DNA of 64,000 bases from Longibacter salinarum (GTDB taxonomy: Bacteria; Bacteroidota; Rhodothermia; Rhodothermales; Salinibacteraceae): contig NZ_PDEQ01000002.1 of assembly GCF_002554795.1 (NCBI RefSeq), forward strand, positions 372,001 to 436,000. Reading direction: 5' to 3'. Numbering within the stretch: the stretch's first letter is position 1; every line of letters starts with the position of its first letter. The translations under genes were made by a program, and so were the position numbers. This document shows positions 40,594 through 49,604 of the stretch, piece by piece. Below the pieces are notes generated by a model, which did not search any database, had not been told where the DNA came from, and saw only the letters and a list, made by a program, of their open reading frames with translations.

Positions 40594-41790
40594 ATGACCG
40601 AACTCATGACGACTGACGAAACGATTGCCGTCGAACAGGCGCTCGAAATTCCGACTTACAGCAAGATGCCGATGGCGCTGGTGCGAGGCGACGGTTCTTA
40701 CGTGTACGACACGGAGGGAAACGCCTACCTCGACTTCTACGGAGGCCACTGCGTCTGCATCCTCGGTCACTGTCCTCCACGCGTGGTGAAGGCCATCCAG
40801 AAGCAGGCGGGCGAGCTCCTGTTTTACTCGAACGTCGCGCATAGCCCGATTCGGGCGGCGGCGGCTCAGTCCGTCGTCGAACTCGCGCCCGACGGACTCG
40901 GCAACGTCTTTTTCGCCAACTCCGGCTCGGAAGCAAACGAGACGGCCCTGAAGCTTGCGCGCAAATACACCGGTCGCTCCGGTGCCGTGGCGATCAGCGG
41001 GGGCTTTCATGGTCGAACCCTCGGCGCGCTCGCGACGACCCACAAGTCTATGTACCGCGAGCCGTACCTCGACGTGCTGCCGGAGACGCACTTCGCACCG
41101 TACGGCGATATCGATGCGATCGCCGATCTCCTCGCGTCGGGAGAGATCGCGGCCGTCATTCTCGAGGCCATCCAGAGCATCGCCGGCATGCGCATGGCCT
41201 CTACTTCCTTCATGCAGGAGCTTCGCGAGCTGTGCACGGAGCACGGCACGATGCTGATTCTGGACGAGGTGCAGACGGGCGTCGGTCGCACCGGGACGTT
41301 CTCGATCAGCGAGCACTATGGCATCACCCCCGACCTGATTACCATGGCGAAGAGCCTGGGAGCCGGCGTGCCGGTCAGTGCGGTGCTCGTGCATGACGAC
41401 ATCGCCGAGACAGTCGAGTCCGGCGATCAGGGTTCGACGTTCGGCGGTGGAATGCTGGCGATGGCAGCCGTGAAGGCCACGCTGGATCAAATCGTCGACG
41501 AGCGTCTGATGTCGCGCGCCGAAGAGATCCACTCCCGTCTGGCCGACGCGCTCGGTTCATCCGTCGCGGAGCTGCGAGGGAAAGGCTGTTTGATCGGCCT
41601 CAAGCTGGATCAGCCGGTCGCGCCGGTGATCGAGGCCCTTCGCGACCACGGTGTTCTCGTGGGAGGGTCGGTAGACCCGCACGTGATGCGTCTCATGCCG
41701 CCGCTCACGACGACGGATGCCGAGATCGAGGTCTTCGCCTCGGCCCTCACCGCTGCCCTCGACACCGTCGCCGATCTGGAGGTCGCCTGA
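40594..41790 (+). CDS. argD: Acetylornithine aminotransferase
   Basis: 398 residues, class III PLP aminotransferase converting N-acetylglutamate semialdehyde to N-acetylornithine. YVYDTEGNAYLDFYGG at the start, FFANSGSEANETALKLARKYTG, DEVQTGVGRTG, and the PLP lysine in TMAKSLGAGVP are all seen. ATG 40606 is an alternative start. Its operon position, between argC and argF', supports the specific function over other class III enzymes such as 4-aminobutyrate aminotransferase. Confidence 0.93.
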   Translation: MTELMTTDETIAVEQALEIPTYSKMPMALVRGDGSYVYDTEGNAYLDFYGGHCVCILGHCPPRVVKAIQKQAGELLFYSNVAHSPIRAAAAQSVVELAPDGLGNVFFANSGSEANETALKLARKYTGRSGAVAISGGFHGRTLGALATTHKSMYREPYLDVLPETHFAPYGDIDAIADLLASGEIAAVILEAIQSIAGMRMASTSFMQELRELCTEHGTMLILDEVQTGVGRTGTFSISEHYGITPDLITMAKSLGAGVPVSAVLVHDDIAETVESGDQGSTFGGGMLAMAAVKATLDQIVDERLMSRAEEIHSRLADALGSSVAELRGKGCLIGLKLDQPVAPVIEALRDHGVLVGGSVDPHVMRLMPPLTTTDAEIEVFASALTAALDTVADLEVA

Positions 41791-41844
41791 GCGCCCTTCG
41801 TCAAGCGACCCCGGTCTTCTTCACGTTCCGATCGAACGATCAAA

Positions 41845-42939
41845 ATGACTCCCTCCACTGCATTGTCCCATTCGTCCGCCTTTTCCAAAGAGGCACCTGC
41901 AACCATTCACTCGCTACACGAGAGCAAGAAGCAGCGACATGTCCTCAGCATCGGCGACCTCGACGATGCGACCTGGCGCCATGTCATCGATTCGGCGATC
42001 ATCTACAAGAAAGCAGGGGTCCCGAGCAAGCCGATTGCGAGCGGGAAAAGTCTCGGGCTGGTTTTCCTGAATCCGTCGCTACGCACGCGGACGTCGATGG
42101 AGCTCGCGGCCCAGCGCCTCGGGGCCAACGTCACAACGCTGACGCCGGGACAGGACGCCTGGCAGCTGGCCTTCGGCGACGGCGTCGTCATGGACGGCGT
42201 GGAGGCCGAGCACGTGCGCGATGCGTTCGCCGTGCTATCGCGCTATGTGGATGCCCTCGGCGTGCGGGTGTTTGCCTCGGGGACGGATCATGAGAAGGAC
42301 GTTGCCGACGTGATGATGAAGGAAATCGCCGACGCCGCGACGGTGCCCGTGATTAACCTCGAGTCCGCGATGCATCATCCGTGTCAGGCGCTCGCCGACG
42401 CCGCCGTGATGGCCGATCACTTCGACGGAAAGGCCGCCGGGAAGAAATTTGTGCTCACCTGGACGCATCATCCGAAGGCCTTGCCGATGGCGGTGCCGAA
42501 CTCGGCTCTCCTCGCTGCGGCGCGGTCCGGCATGCACGTCACGGTCGCGCGGCCGGATTCCCATGTGCTGGAGTCCTCCGTGATGGACACGGCATCGACC
42601 CTCGCCGAAACGCACGGCGGTAGTGTCATGGAGAGTAGCGATATGGACGCCGCGATCGAAGGAGCCGATGTCGTCTACGCGAAAGCGTGGGGCGGACCGA
42701 TGACCTACACGGACCCGGAGAAAGAGGCATCGCTCCGCACGTCGCTGTCAGACTGGCGGGTCACGGCCGAGCACATGGCATCCACGCGAAACGGTCGGTT
42801 CATGCACTGCCTGCCGGTGCGTCGCAACGTGGTGGTCGATGATGCCGTGCTCGATGGGCCGCAGGCGATGCACATCGATCAGGCGGAATATCGTCTTCAC
42901 GCACAGCAGGCGCTCCTGGAGCACGTGTTCGACTGCTGA
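41845..42939 (+). CDS. argF': N-acetylornithine carbamoyltransferase (argF')
   Basis: 364 residues. Carbamoyl-phosphate binding FLNPSLRTRTSME, HPCQALAD and HCLPVRRNV are transcarbamylase motifs. TWTHHPKALPMAVPNSAL and the VVMDGVEAEHV segment match acetyl/succinyl-ornithine transcarbamylases rather than ordinary ArgF. The acidic residues in MDGVEAEH resemble the acetyl-specific Xanthomonas enzyme (MDGDTEEH) more than the succinyl-specific Bacteroides one, so N-acetylornithine is the likelier substrate. The product N-acetylcitrulline would be deacetylated by the argE product two genes on. Confidence 0.9.
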   Translation: MTPSTALSHSSAFSKEAPATIHSLHESKKQRHVLSIGDLDDATWRHVIDSAIIYKKAGVPSKPIASGKSLGLVFLNPSLRTRTSMELAAQRLGANVTTLTPGQDAWQLAFGDGVVMDGVEAEHVRDAFAVLSRYVDALGVRVFASGTDHEKDVADVMMKEIADAATVPVINLESAMHHPCQALADAAVMADHFDGKAAGKKFVLTWTHHPKALPMAVPNSALLAAARSGMHVTVARPDSHVLESSVMDTASTLAETHGGSVMESSDMDAAIEGADVVYAKAWGGPMTYTDPEKEASLRTSLSDWRVTAEHMASTRNGRFMHCLPVRRNVVVDDAVLDGPQAMHIDQAEYRLHAQQALLEHVFDC

Positions 42940-42990
42940 CACGTGCCGGAGCGATGAGAGCGTTTTTCTTCCCCATAGAACGTTGTGACC

Positions 42991-43809
42991 ATGAAGGCAG
43001 ATGACTCAGATTCCTCCCCCTCGGAGGCCGGAGTGACCGTCGTAAAGATTAGCGGCACCCTGCTGGATCAGCCGGCAGACCTGGACGCATTCTGGCGTTC
43101 CGTCGCAAATCTCGCGGACAGCGGACCGCTCGTGCTCGTGCACGGCGGGGGAAAGCAGGCCACGGCGCTCGCCGAACGGCTGGGACATACGCCGACGGTG
43201 GTGCAGGGGCGTCGCGTGACCACCGACCTCGACCTCGACATCGTGCAGTGGGCGCTCTGCGGGAAAATCAACACCCAGCTGGTCGCCGCCGCGAAGCAGC
43301 ACGGCCTGCGTGCGGTCGGCCTCTCCGGCGCCGACGACTCGATGCTTCAGGTGGAGAAGCGTCCGGCCTGGACGGTGGACGGGGAGCAGGTAGACTTCGG
43401 CTGGGTGGGCGATGTCGTCGGGGTCGATCCCGACGTCCTGCATCATCTCGTGGCGTCTGGCCGCGTGCCCGTCGTGGCTCCGCTCGGTATCGATGACGCC
43501 GGTCAGGTTTACAACGTCAATGCGGACACCGTCGCGCAGAACATCGCCGCAGCGCTCGGGGCGTCGAAGCTGCTTCTGGTGACAGCATCCGGTGGCGTCC
43601 GGCGCGAGGCCGAGTCAGCGGAAACACACCTCGACACCTGCGACGCCGACATGGTGGCGACGGGCATCGCGGAAGGCTGGATCGAGGGCGGCATGCGCGT
43701 GAAAGTTGAAACCGCCCTCGCTGCTCTCGACAGCGGTGTCCGGGAAGCATTTATCTGCGCCGCGAACGACCTTCTGGCCCGCTCGCATGCAACTCAGGTC
43801 GTTGCTTGA
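42991..43809 (+). CDS. argB: Acetylglutamate kinase
   Basis: 272 residues from ATG 42991 (a GTG two codons earlier is possible). Amino-acid kinase fold: VVKISGTLLDQ start, LVLVHGGGKQATALAERLG for phosphate and N-acetylglutamate binding, GKINTQLVAAAKQHG, VYNVNADTVAQNIAAALGASKLLLVT, and EGGMRVKVETA at the end. It phosphorylates N-acetylglutamate. It lacks the N-terminal helix extension associated with arginine-inhibited hexameric forms, so feedback control may rest on gene expression. Confidence 0.93.
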   Translation: MKADDSDSSPSEAGVTVVKISGTLLDQPADLDAFWRSVANLADSGPLVLVHGGGKQATALAERLGHTPTVVQGRRVTTDLDLDIVQWALCGKINTQLVAAAKQHGLRAVGLSGADDSMLQVEKRPAWTVDGEQVDFGWVGDVVGVDPDVLHHLVASGRVPVVAPLGIDDAGQVYNVNADTVAQNIAAALGASKLLLVTASGGVRREAESAETHLDTCDADMVATGIAEGWIEGGMRVKVETALAALDSGVREAFICAANDLLARSHATQVVA

Positions 43810-43856
43810 AACCCCATTTCGGTACGCCACTCCTTCCCGCTTGATTTCACCTGACA

Positions 43857-44990
43857 ATGCCTCTTCCCACCGTTCCATCTTCGACGGATCAGCAGACCGA
43901 TCCCGTCGACCTGCTCCGCTCATTGATAGCCATTCCCTCGCTCAGCGGGGAGGAAGGCCCGGCTGCGGACTTGATCGAGCACGTCGGGCGCAGTGCCGGA
44001 GTTGATGTCTGGCGAAAAGACGACAACGTAGTGCTTTCGGTTGGCGAGGGGGAGAACGTCTTGCTTCTCAACTCGCACCTCGACGTGGTGCCGCCGTCCG
44101 ACGGGCACCACTACGCGCCGTTCGATCCGGTGGTGAAGGACGGATGGCTCTTCGGGCGCGGCAGCGTCGACGCGAAGGCAAGCGGAGCAGCGATGATGTC
44201 CGCTCTTCTAGAGGCGGCTTCCTCCGGATCGATGCCAGCAAATGGGCAACTCATGGTTGCACTCACGGCCTGCGAGGAGGGCGGAGGGATGTACAACGGA
44301 CTCCAGGATATTCGCCCCGACGTGCCGGAGCCGGCCGCGGTGGTTATCGGCGAACCGACGGGCCTCATTCCGTGCGTGGCGCAGAAGGGCCTGCTCATTT
44401 TGAAAATCCACGCGCACGGGACATCCGCTCACGCCGGGCGGCCGCACCTCGGCGTCAACGCAATCACGCGAGCGGCAACAGCGGTTCAGGAGATCGAGCA
44501 GCTCATTCTGGAGAAGGAAGATCCTCATCTCGGCGCCCCGACGGTTACCGTGACCACGATCGAGGGCGGGAGTGCGAGAAATGCCGTTCCCGAGCACTGC
44601 GTGTTTGCTGTCGACATCCGTACAACACCGGCTTACACGCACACGGAGATTATCGACAGGGTGCGGTCGGCGCTGCAGCCGTATGACGGCGTCGAGGTCG
44701 AGGTCTACAGCAACCGTTTCGTGCCGTGCGCCACGCCGGAGAACGCTCCGATCCGGCAAGTGGCGATCGACGCCTCCTCGGCGCTGCACGGAGAAGCGGT
44801 CGTCCCATTCGGGTCGCCTACCGCCTCCGACTGGATCTTCGTCCAAGACCTTCCCGCCGTCAAGCTGGGGCCGGGCGACAGCAACCGTTCGCACACCGCG
44901 GACGAGCGAATCCGCGTGTCGGATGTCCACAGCGCGCAGCGACTCTACCTCAATCTCGCCCGCACGTATTTCGAGCGGACTGCAGCGTAG
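43857..44990 (+). CDS. argE: Acetylornithine deacetylase/acetylcitrulline deacetylase (M20 family)
   Basis: 377 residues. M20 metallopeptidase motifs: SHLDVVPP (metal His and adjacent Asp), GRGSVDAKAS (bridging Asp) and TACEEGGGMYNG (catalytic Glu pair). The lid domain carries GTSAHAGRPHLGVNAI and a late His-rich end (SNRSHTADERIRV). Because the transcarbamylase is of the acetylornithine type, the physiological substrate is probably N-acetylcitrulline. It sits between argB and argH. Confidence 0.9.
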   Translation: MPLPTVPSSTDQQTDPVDLLRSLIAIPSLSGEEGPAADLIEHVGRSAGVDVWRKDDNVVLSVGEGENVLLLNSHLDVVPPSDGHHYAPFDPVVKDGWLFGRGSVDAKASGAAMMSALLEAASSGSMPANGQLMVALTACEEGGGMYNGLQDIRPDVPEPAAVVIGEPTGLIPCVAQKGLLILKIHAHGTSAHAGRPHLGVNAITRAATAVQEIEQLILEKEDPHLGAPTVTVTTIEGGSARNAVPEHCVFAVDIRTTPAYTHTEIIDRVRSALQPYDGVEVEVYSNRFVPCATPENAPIRQVAIDASSALHGEAVVPFGSPTASDWIFVQDLPAVKLGPGDSNRSHTADERIRVSDVHSAQRLYLNLARTYFERTAA

Positions 44991-45041
44991 CTCAACTGCC
45001 CCGCCGAACCGCGTCCCAACCTCTTTACTGCACCGCATACC

Positions 45042-46388
45042 ATGCCGAATCTGTGGGAAAAGTCCACGACCGATGCTGCTACCGCGACGACCGCGCCCGA
45101 CGACTGGGTCATGCGCTTCACCGTGGGAGACGACTATCTGTGGGATCGTGTGCTGCTGCCGTATGACGTCACGGCGACGCGCGGTCACATCTGGGGGCTC
45201 AAGAAAATCGGTGTTCTATCGGAGAAGGAGTACGCTGATGTCGAAGACGCACTCGACGACGTGATGGCCGCGTTTGAGTCCGGCACGATCACCGTCACCC
45301 CTTCGGACGAGGACAGCCACACCGTCATCGAAAACGAACTGACGGAGAGGCTCGGCAGCGTCGGGGAAAAGATTCACGCGGGGCGCTCCCGAAACGATCA
45401 GGTGCTCGCGGCCCTCCGGCTGTACCTTCAGGATGCGATCCAGCACATCGGTCGGCAGGTCGGGGGACTGGTGGACGCGCTGTGCGGTCTGGCGGAGAGG
45501 CATCCGGATACGCTGATGCCCGGCTACACGCACCTGCAGCGCGCCATGCCGTCGACCGTGGCGCTGTGGGCGCTCGGTTATGCTGAGACGCTGGTGAGTG
45601 ATCTCGACGGGTTGCGGCACGTACGCGAACAGGTTAACGTCTCGCCGCTGGGAAGCGCGGCGGGCTACGGTGTCCCGCATCTGGACCTGCCGCGCGAAGA
45701 GGTGGCCGAGCGCCTCGGCTTTCGCGCTGTGCAGACGCACGTGACGAGTGTGCAGCTGAGCCGGGGGAAGCACGAGATGGCAGTGGTTCACGCCCTCGTC
45801 CAGATGATCGGCACCGTCAACCGACTGGCGTCGGACCTCATCCTGTACGCGACGAGCGAGTTTGGCTTCGTCGATCTTCCGGATGCGCACTGCACCGGGT
45901 CGAGCATCATGCCGCAGAAGAAGAATCCGGACGTGCTGGAGCTGTCGCGAGGGGCATACGCGGGGCTCGTGGGCGAACTGCAGAGCCTGGCTGTGCAGCC
46001 GGCGAACCTGCCGGGCGGGTACCACCGTGATTTGCAGCGCACGAAGGGCGCGCTGATGCGGAGTTTGCAGCAGAGCCGGGACGTCCTCGATGCTGTTACC
46101 GCCGTGGTCGAGGGCGTGACGTTCCAGAGGGAGCGAACCGAAGCCGCGTGTACGCCGGACCTTATGGCAACGCACCGTGCGCTGGAGCAGGTCGCGGAGG
46201 GCGTCTCGTTCCGGACGGCGTACCGGGAGGCGGCGGTCGATCTGAACGGAGCGGCCTCGCTCGACCCCGCGGACGTGCTGGCGACGTACGCGACACCCGG
46301 CTCCCTGGGGCGGGAGCGGCCGCAGGTTGTGCGGGTGATGCTGGACCAGCAGGAATGGCTGGAAAGGGTTGAAAGTGGGAAAGGGTGA
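45042..46388 (+). CDS. argH: Argininosuccinate lyase
   Basis: 448 residues; splits argininosuccinate into arginine and fumarate and ends the pathway. IHAGRSRNDQV, PGYTHLQRAMP (catalytic His) and the fumarase/lyase signature GSSIMPQKKNPD are all present. It is the last gene of the operon. Its 3' end overlaps the purine-rich degenerate repeat, and a palindromic hairpin lies 60 bases after the stop. Confidence 0.95.
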   Translation: MPNLWEKSTTDAATATTAPDDWVMRFTVGDDYLWDRVLLPYDVTATRGHIWGLKKIGVLSEKEYADVEDALDDVMAAFESGTITVTPSDEDSHTVIENELTERLGSVGEKIHAGRSRNDQVLAALRLYLQDAIQHIGRQVGGLVDALCGLAERHPDTLMPGYTHLQRAMPSTVALWALGYAETLVSDLDGLRHVREQVNVSPLGSAAGYGVPHLDLPREEVAERLGFRAVQTHVTSVQLSRGKHEMAVVHALVQMIGTVNRLASDLILYATSEFGFVDLPDAHCTGSSIMPQKKNPDVLELSRGAYAGLVGELQSLAVQPANLPGGYHRDLQRTKGALMRSLQQSRDVLDAVTAVVEGVTFQRERTEAACTPDLMATHRALEQVAEGVSFRTAYREAAVDLNGAASLDPADVLATYATPGSLGRERPQVVRVMLDQQEWLERVESGKG

Positions 46389-46420
46389 AGGTATGAAAGT
46401 GTAAAGGTCGGAATGGGGGG
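46358..46420. repeat. Purine-rich degenerate repeat at the end of argH
   Basis: An almost pure G/A/T run made of AAAGGGT/GAAAGTG/GTGAAGG variants. It is the reverse-complement style of the CTTCCA array at 8744. It begins inside the last ten codons of argH (ERVESGKG) and continues into the intergenic space. Confidence 0.6.
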
Positions 46421-46751
46421 CGCGAGCGCAGAAGCCTTCCCGTGACAGCGGCGCACGGCCGTGCGCCGGTAAATTCATGGGCCTCTATCGGATCGCCAGC
46501 GTTTCAACGTGAGGAGAAAGTTTCGTTGAACCCGCGGGTGGGTGTTGCCGCAGGCGAACCGACTGTAAAGCTGCTGCGTAACGGAAAAGCTATTACCTGC
46601 AGAGGTCTTTGCACGGGAGTAGCTTTGCGTCCCCTGTGAGTGACCACGGTTTCGACACATTGCCCCGCCAGTGCGGGCCGATGTCGAGTCCGCGCTGCTC
46701 TCTGGATGCATTCTTTTGCCAGCCCTTTCATTTGTGTGTCGGAGGCGACGC
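46421..46751. other. Intergenic region between argH and nrnA
   Basis: It contains the palindrome 46449-46468 and a looser hairpin TTCAACG/CGTTGAA near 46503-46531. At 46741-46745 is GGAGG, six bases before the nrnA ATG, a rare Shine-Dalgarno sequence in this window. No gene is supported. Confidence 0.45.
46449..46468. terminator. 20-bp perfect palindrome after argH
   Basis: CGGCGCACGG/CCGTGCGCCG forms an uninterrupted hairpin 60 bases after the argH stop. It lacks a T tract (GTAAATTC follows). It shares the 14-base core CGCACGGCCGTGCG with the terminator at 4474. Confidence 0.5.
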
Positions 46752-47825
46752 ATGGTCAACGAAATCCTTCCGCTCATCCGTGAGCACGACCGGTTCTTTA
46801 TCATCACCCACATCCGCCCGGACGGCGATGCATTGGGATCGCAGATCGCGCTCGGTCTCTTTCTCGAGAAAATGGGGAAGCAGGTCGCGATGATTAACAG
46901 CGATTCCCCACCGTACAACCTTGATTGGCTTCCGGGCTCGGAGAAGGTGGAGGTATACGACGGGGCGCTGTCTCAACGAGAAGCGATTCTCGAGGCGGAT
47001 GTCGCGTTCGTGCTCGACACCAATGATGAAGATCGGCTGGGACATCTCGGGTCGACCGTTCGGAAGACCGACGCCGTCAAGGTGCTGATCGATCACCACA
47101 TGGAGCCGGAGAAGTGGTTCGATGTGCCGTTTGTCCGCAACACGGCAGCAGCAACGGGGTCGTTGGTCTACGAAATTATTGATGCGCTGGACCCGTCGCT
47201 CATCGACGCGGATATCGCCACGGCGTTGTACACAGCGATCATGACGGACACCGGTTCGTTCCGCTACAGTCACGTCACGCCCGACCTGCACCGCATGATC
47301 GCTGACATTCTGGAGCGCGGAGAGATCGAACCCGCACCGATCCACGAGAATATTTTCGACCGGAAGTCAATGCCGGGGCTGCGCCTGCTCGGTCGGATGC
47401 TCAATCGGATTCGCACGCGCCACAACGGGCAAGTTGCCTACTCCGTCGTGACGCAGCGGATGGTGGATGACACGGGAGCAAGCTGGGACGACAAGGACGG
47501 CTTTGTCAACTATATCTTGTCGATCGACGGCGTGAAGGCGGCTCTTCTCTTCTCTGAGGTAAGCGATGGGGCGAAGATAAGCTTCCGATCTGAGGCCGAC
47601 ACGCGCGTCGATGAGTGGGCGCGCGCCTTCGACGGAGGGGGGCACCGAAACGCATCCGGCGCATACGTCAAGCGTCCGTCGTTTGAGGACGTCATCGAAG
47701 ACGTGATGGACGTGGCCGATCGGTACATCGATATCGATCCGCCCCACAATCTCGGCGATGGCCTGTCAGCGGAAGACGCGTCCTACCTGGAAACCATGAT
47801 GAAGGCCCGGTCTGGCGATAAGTAG
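46752..47825 (+). CDS. nrnA: DHH/DHHA1 phosphoesterase, NrnA type (oligoribonuclease/pAp phosphatase)
   Basis: 357 residues. The DHH domain has His20, Asp24 and Asp26 (HIRPDGDALGS), DTND, and IDHHMEP. The DHHA1 domain ends with GGGHRNASGAYV. NrnA enzymes degrade short RNA and dephosphorylate 3'-phosphoadenosine 5'-phosphate from sulfate assimilation. The start at 46752 is supported by an SD-like GGAGG six bases upstream, which is unusual here. pepA follows after 42 bases and is probably in the same transcript. Confidence 0.9.
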   Translation: MVNEILPLIREHDRFFIITHIRPDGDALGSQIALGLFLEKMGKQVAMINSDSPPYNLDWLPGSEKVEVYDGALSQREAILEADVAFVLDTNDEDRLGHLGSTVRKTDAVKVLIDHHMEPEKWFDVPFVRNTAAATGSLVYEIIDALDPSLIDADIATALYTAIMTDTGSFRYSHVTPDLHRMIADILERGEIEPAPIHENIFDRKSMPGLRLLGRMLNRIRTRHNGQVAYSVVTQRMVDDTGASWDDKDGFVNYILSIDGVKAALLFSEVSDGAKISFRSEADTRVDEWARAFDGGGHRNASGAYVKRPSFEDVIEDVMDVADRYIDIDPPHNLGDGLSAEDASYLETMMKARSGDK

Positions 47826-47867
47826 CCGCTGTTTCGACATACTCTCTCACGCACCCGACCCGTTCGC

Positions 47868-49397
47868 ATGACCGTTACCGTCGCGACTGATTCTCCGGCC
47901 GAATTATCTGCTGACCTTCTTCTGGTTCCTCTTCCGTCGGAGCGATCCGACGAGGTGCTGAGCGAACTGGAATCTCATCTGGGACAGGCCGCACGCCGCG
48001 CCGCGGATGACTTTGACGGGAAGGCAGGAGAATCTCTCCGGGTTTACGCCGATGTGGCGGCGGGTCGCGTCGTGTTCATCGGGACCGGGGATGCTGTGGC
48101 CGACGAAGACGAGGTGACGGAGACGCTCCGTCAGGCTGCGGCAGCAGGAGCCGCTGAGGCACAGAGCCTGAAAGCCGAAAGGGTTGCGGTCCTGCTTCCG
48201 CACGTGTTTGGAGATGCCAAGGCAGCCCCCGCCTTTTCTGAGTTTCGGGCCGCGCAGGCGATGGCAGAAGGCTTCACGCTTGGCTCGTACCGGTTCACGC
48301 AGTACAAGACCGATGACGAGAAGGCACCGAGCATTTCAAATTTAACGTTTCACGTGTCATCGACGGACGATGCGGACAGCGTTCAGCAGGGGGCGACGCG
48401 TGGCGTGCATCTGGCCGATGCGACCTGTTTTGCTCGCGACCTGGTCAACCTCTCCCCGAACGACAAGACCGCGCCGCTTTTCGCCGATCGGATTGCGGCG
48501 TCCGGCGAGGAACACGGATACAGCGTTGAGATCTGGGACCTCGAGCGCATCCAGAAGGAAGGCTTCGGGGGGCTGCTGGCCGTCAATCTCGGTTCGATCG
48601 AGCCGCCAACGTTCTCCGTTCTCGAACACAAACCCGATGACGCGACGAACGAGAAACCAGTCGTCCTCGTCGGCAAAGGAGTCGTATTCGATACGGGCGG
48701 GCTCTCGCTCAAGGACACGAAAGGCTCGATGGACCTCATGAAGTCCGATATGGCCGGCGCAGCAGCGGTCGTGGGAGCCTTCGAAGCACTCGCCGATCTA
48801 GATGTGCAGCTGCACGTGATTGGCTTAATCCCGGCGACCGATAACCGTCCCGGAGAGAATGCTTATGTCCCGGGCGACGTGATCACGATGCATTCTGGAA
48901 CGAGCGTCGAGGTCCTGAATACCGACGCGGAGGGTCGTCTCTTGCTTGCGGACGGACTCTCATACGCGAAACGATTCGACCCTGAACTCGTGATCGATCT
49001 TGCCACCTTGACCGGAGCGCAAGTCGTTGCTCTGGGGGGCGAGGCTGCAGCGGTCATGACCAGCGAAACCGACGGTTCGGCCGAGCATCTCTACGCCATA
49101 CAGCGCGCGGGAGAGCGGAGCGGCGAACGGGTCCATCCACTACCGATGTACGCGTCCTATAAAAAGCAACTGGAATCTTCCGTTGCCGATATCAAGAACG
49201 TCGGCGGCCGGGAAGCAGGATGCATCACGGCAGGAAAATTCCTTGAGCACTTTGTCGACTACCCCTGGATGCACATCGACCTTGCCGGTCCTGCATTTCT
49301 TTCTTCCGCGAAATCGTACCGCCCTGTGGGAGGGACCGGATTCGGCGTCCGCTTGCTGCTATCGTACCTCGAACAATACGCGACGACGCGCGGCTGA
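47868..49397 (+). CDS. pepA: Leucyl aminopeptidase (M17)
   Basis: 509 residues. The C-terminal catalytic domain contains VGKGVVFDTGGLSLKDTKGSMDLMKSDMAG (metal Asp and Lys) and the M17 signature NTDAEGRLLLADGL. The N-terminal ~170 residues form the usual regulatory macro-like domain. It is a cytoplasmic zinc/manganese aminopeptidase for peptide turnover. No Shine-Dalgarno is seen before the ATG. Confidence 0.94.
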   Translation: MTVTVATDSPAELSADLLLVPLPSERSDEVLSELESHLGQAARRAADDFDGKAGESLRVYADVAAGRVVFIGTGDAVADEDEVTETLRQAAAAGAAEAQSLKAERVAVLLPHVFGDAKAAPAFSEFRAAQAMAEGFTLGSYRFTQYKTDDEKAPSISNLTFHVSSTDDADSVQQGATRGVHLADATCFARDLVNLSPNDKTAPLFADRIAASGEEHGYSVEIWDLERIQKEGFGGLLAVNLGSIEPPTFSVLEHKPDDATNEKPVVLVGKGVVFDTGGLSLKDTKGSMDLMKSDMAGAAAVVGAFEALADLDVQLHVIGLIPATDNRPGENAYVPGDVITMHSGTSVEVLNTDAEGRLLLADGLSYAKRFDPELVIDLATLTGAQVVALGGEAAAVMTSETDGSAEHLYAIQRAGERSGERVHPLPMYASYKKQLESSVADIKNVGGREAGCITAGKFLEHFVDYPWMHIDLAGPAFLSSAKSYRPVGGTGFGVRLLLSYLEQYATTRG

Positions 49398-49604
49398 CGG
49401 TTCAATTCTACCGCGCCATGCAAATCGTATGCGTTATCGGGCATACATTGGGCTACGATCGGGTGGGCACGGCGCTTGCACGACATATCCGCCCGCGCAG
49501 CTCTGAGTGATCCTGCTCTCTGCTCGGCGACCGGCATCGGTCTGTATTCCACCGCTCCGGCGTTCTCTGACCTCGTGTTTGCACCTCGAACGACCCTTTT
49601 CTCT

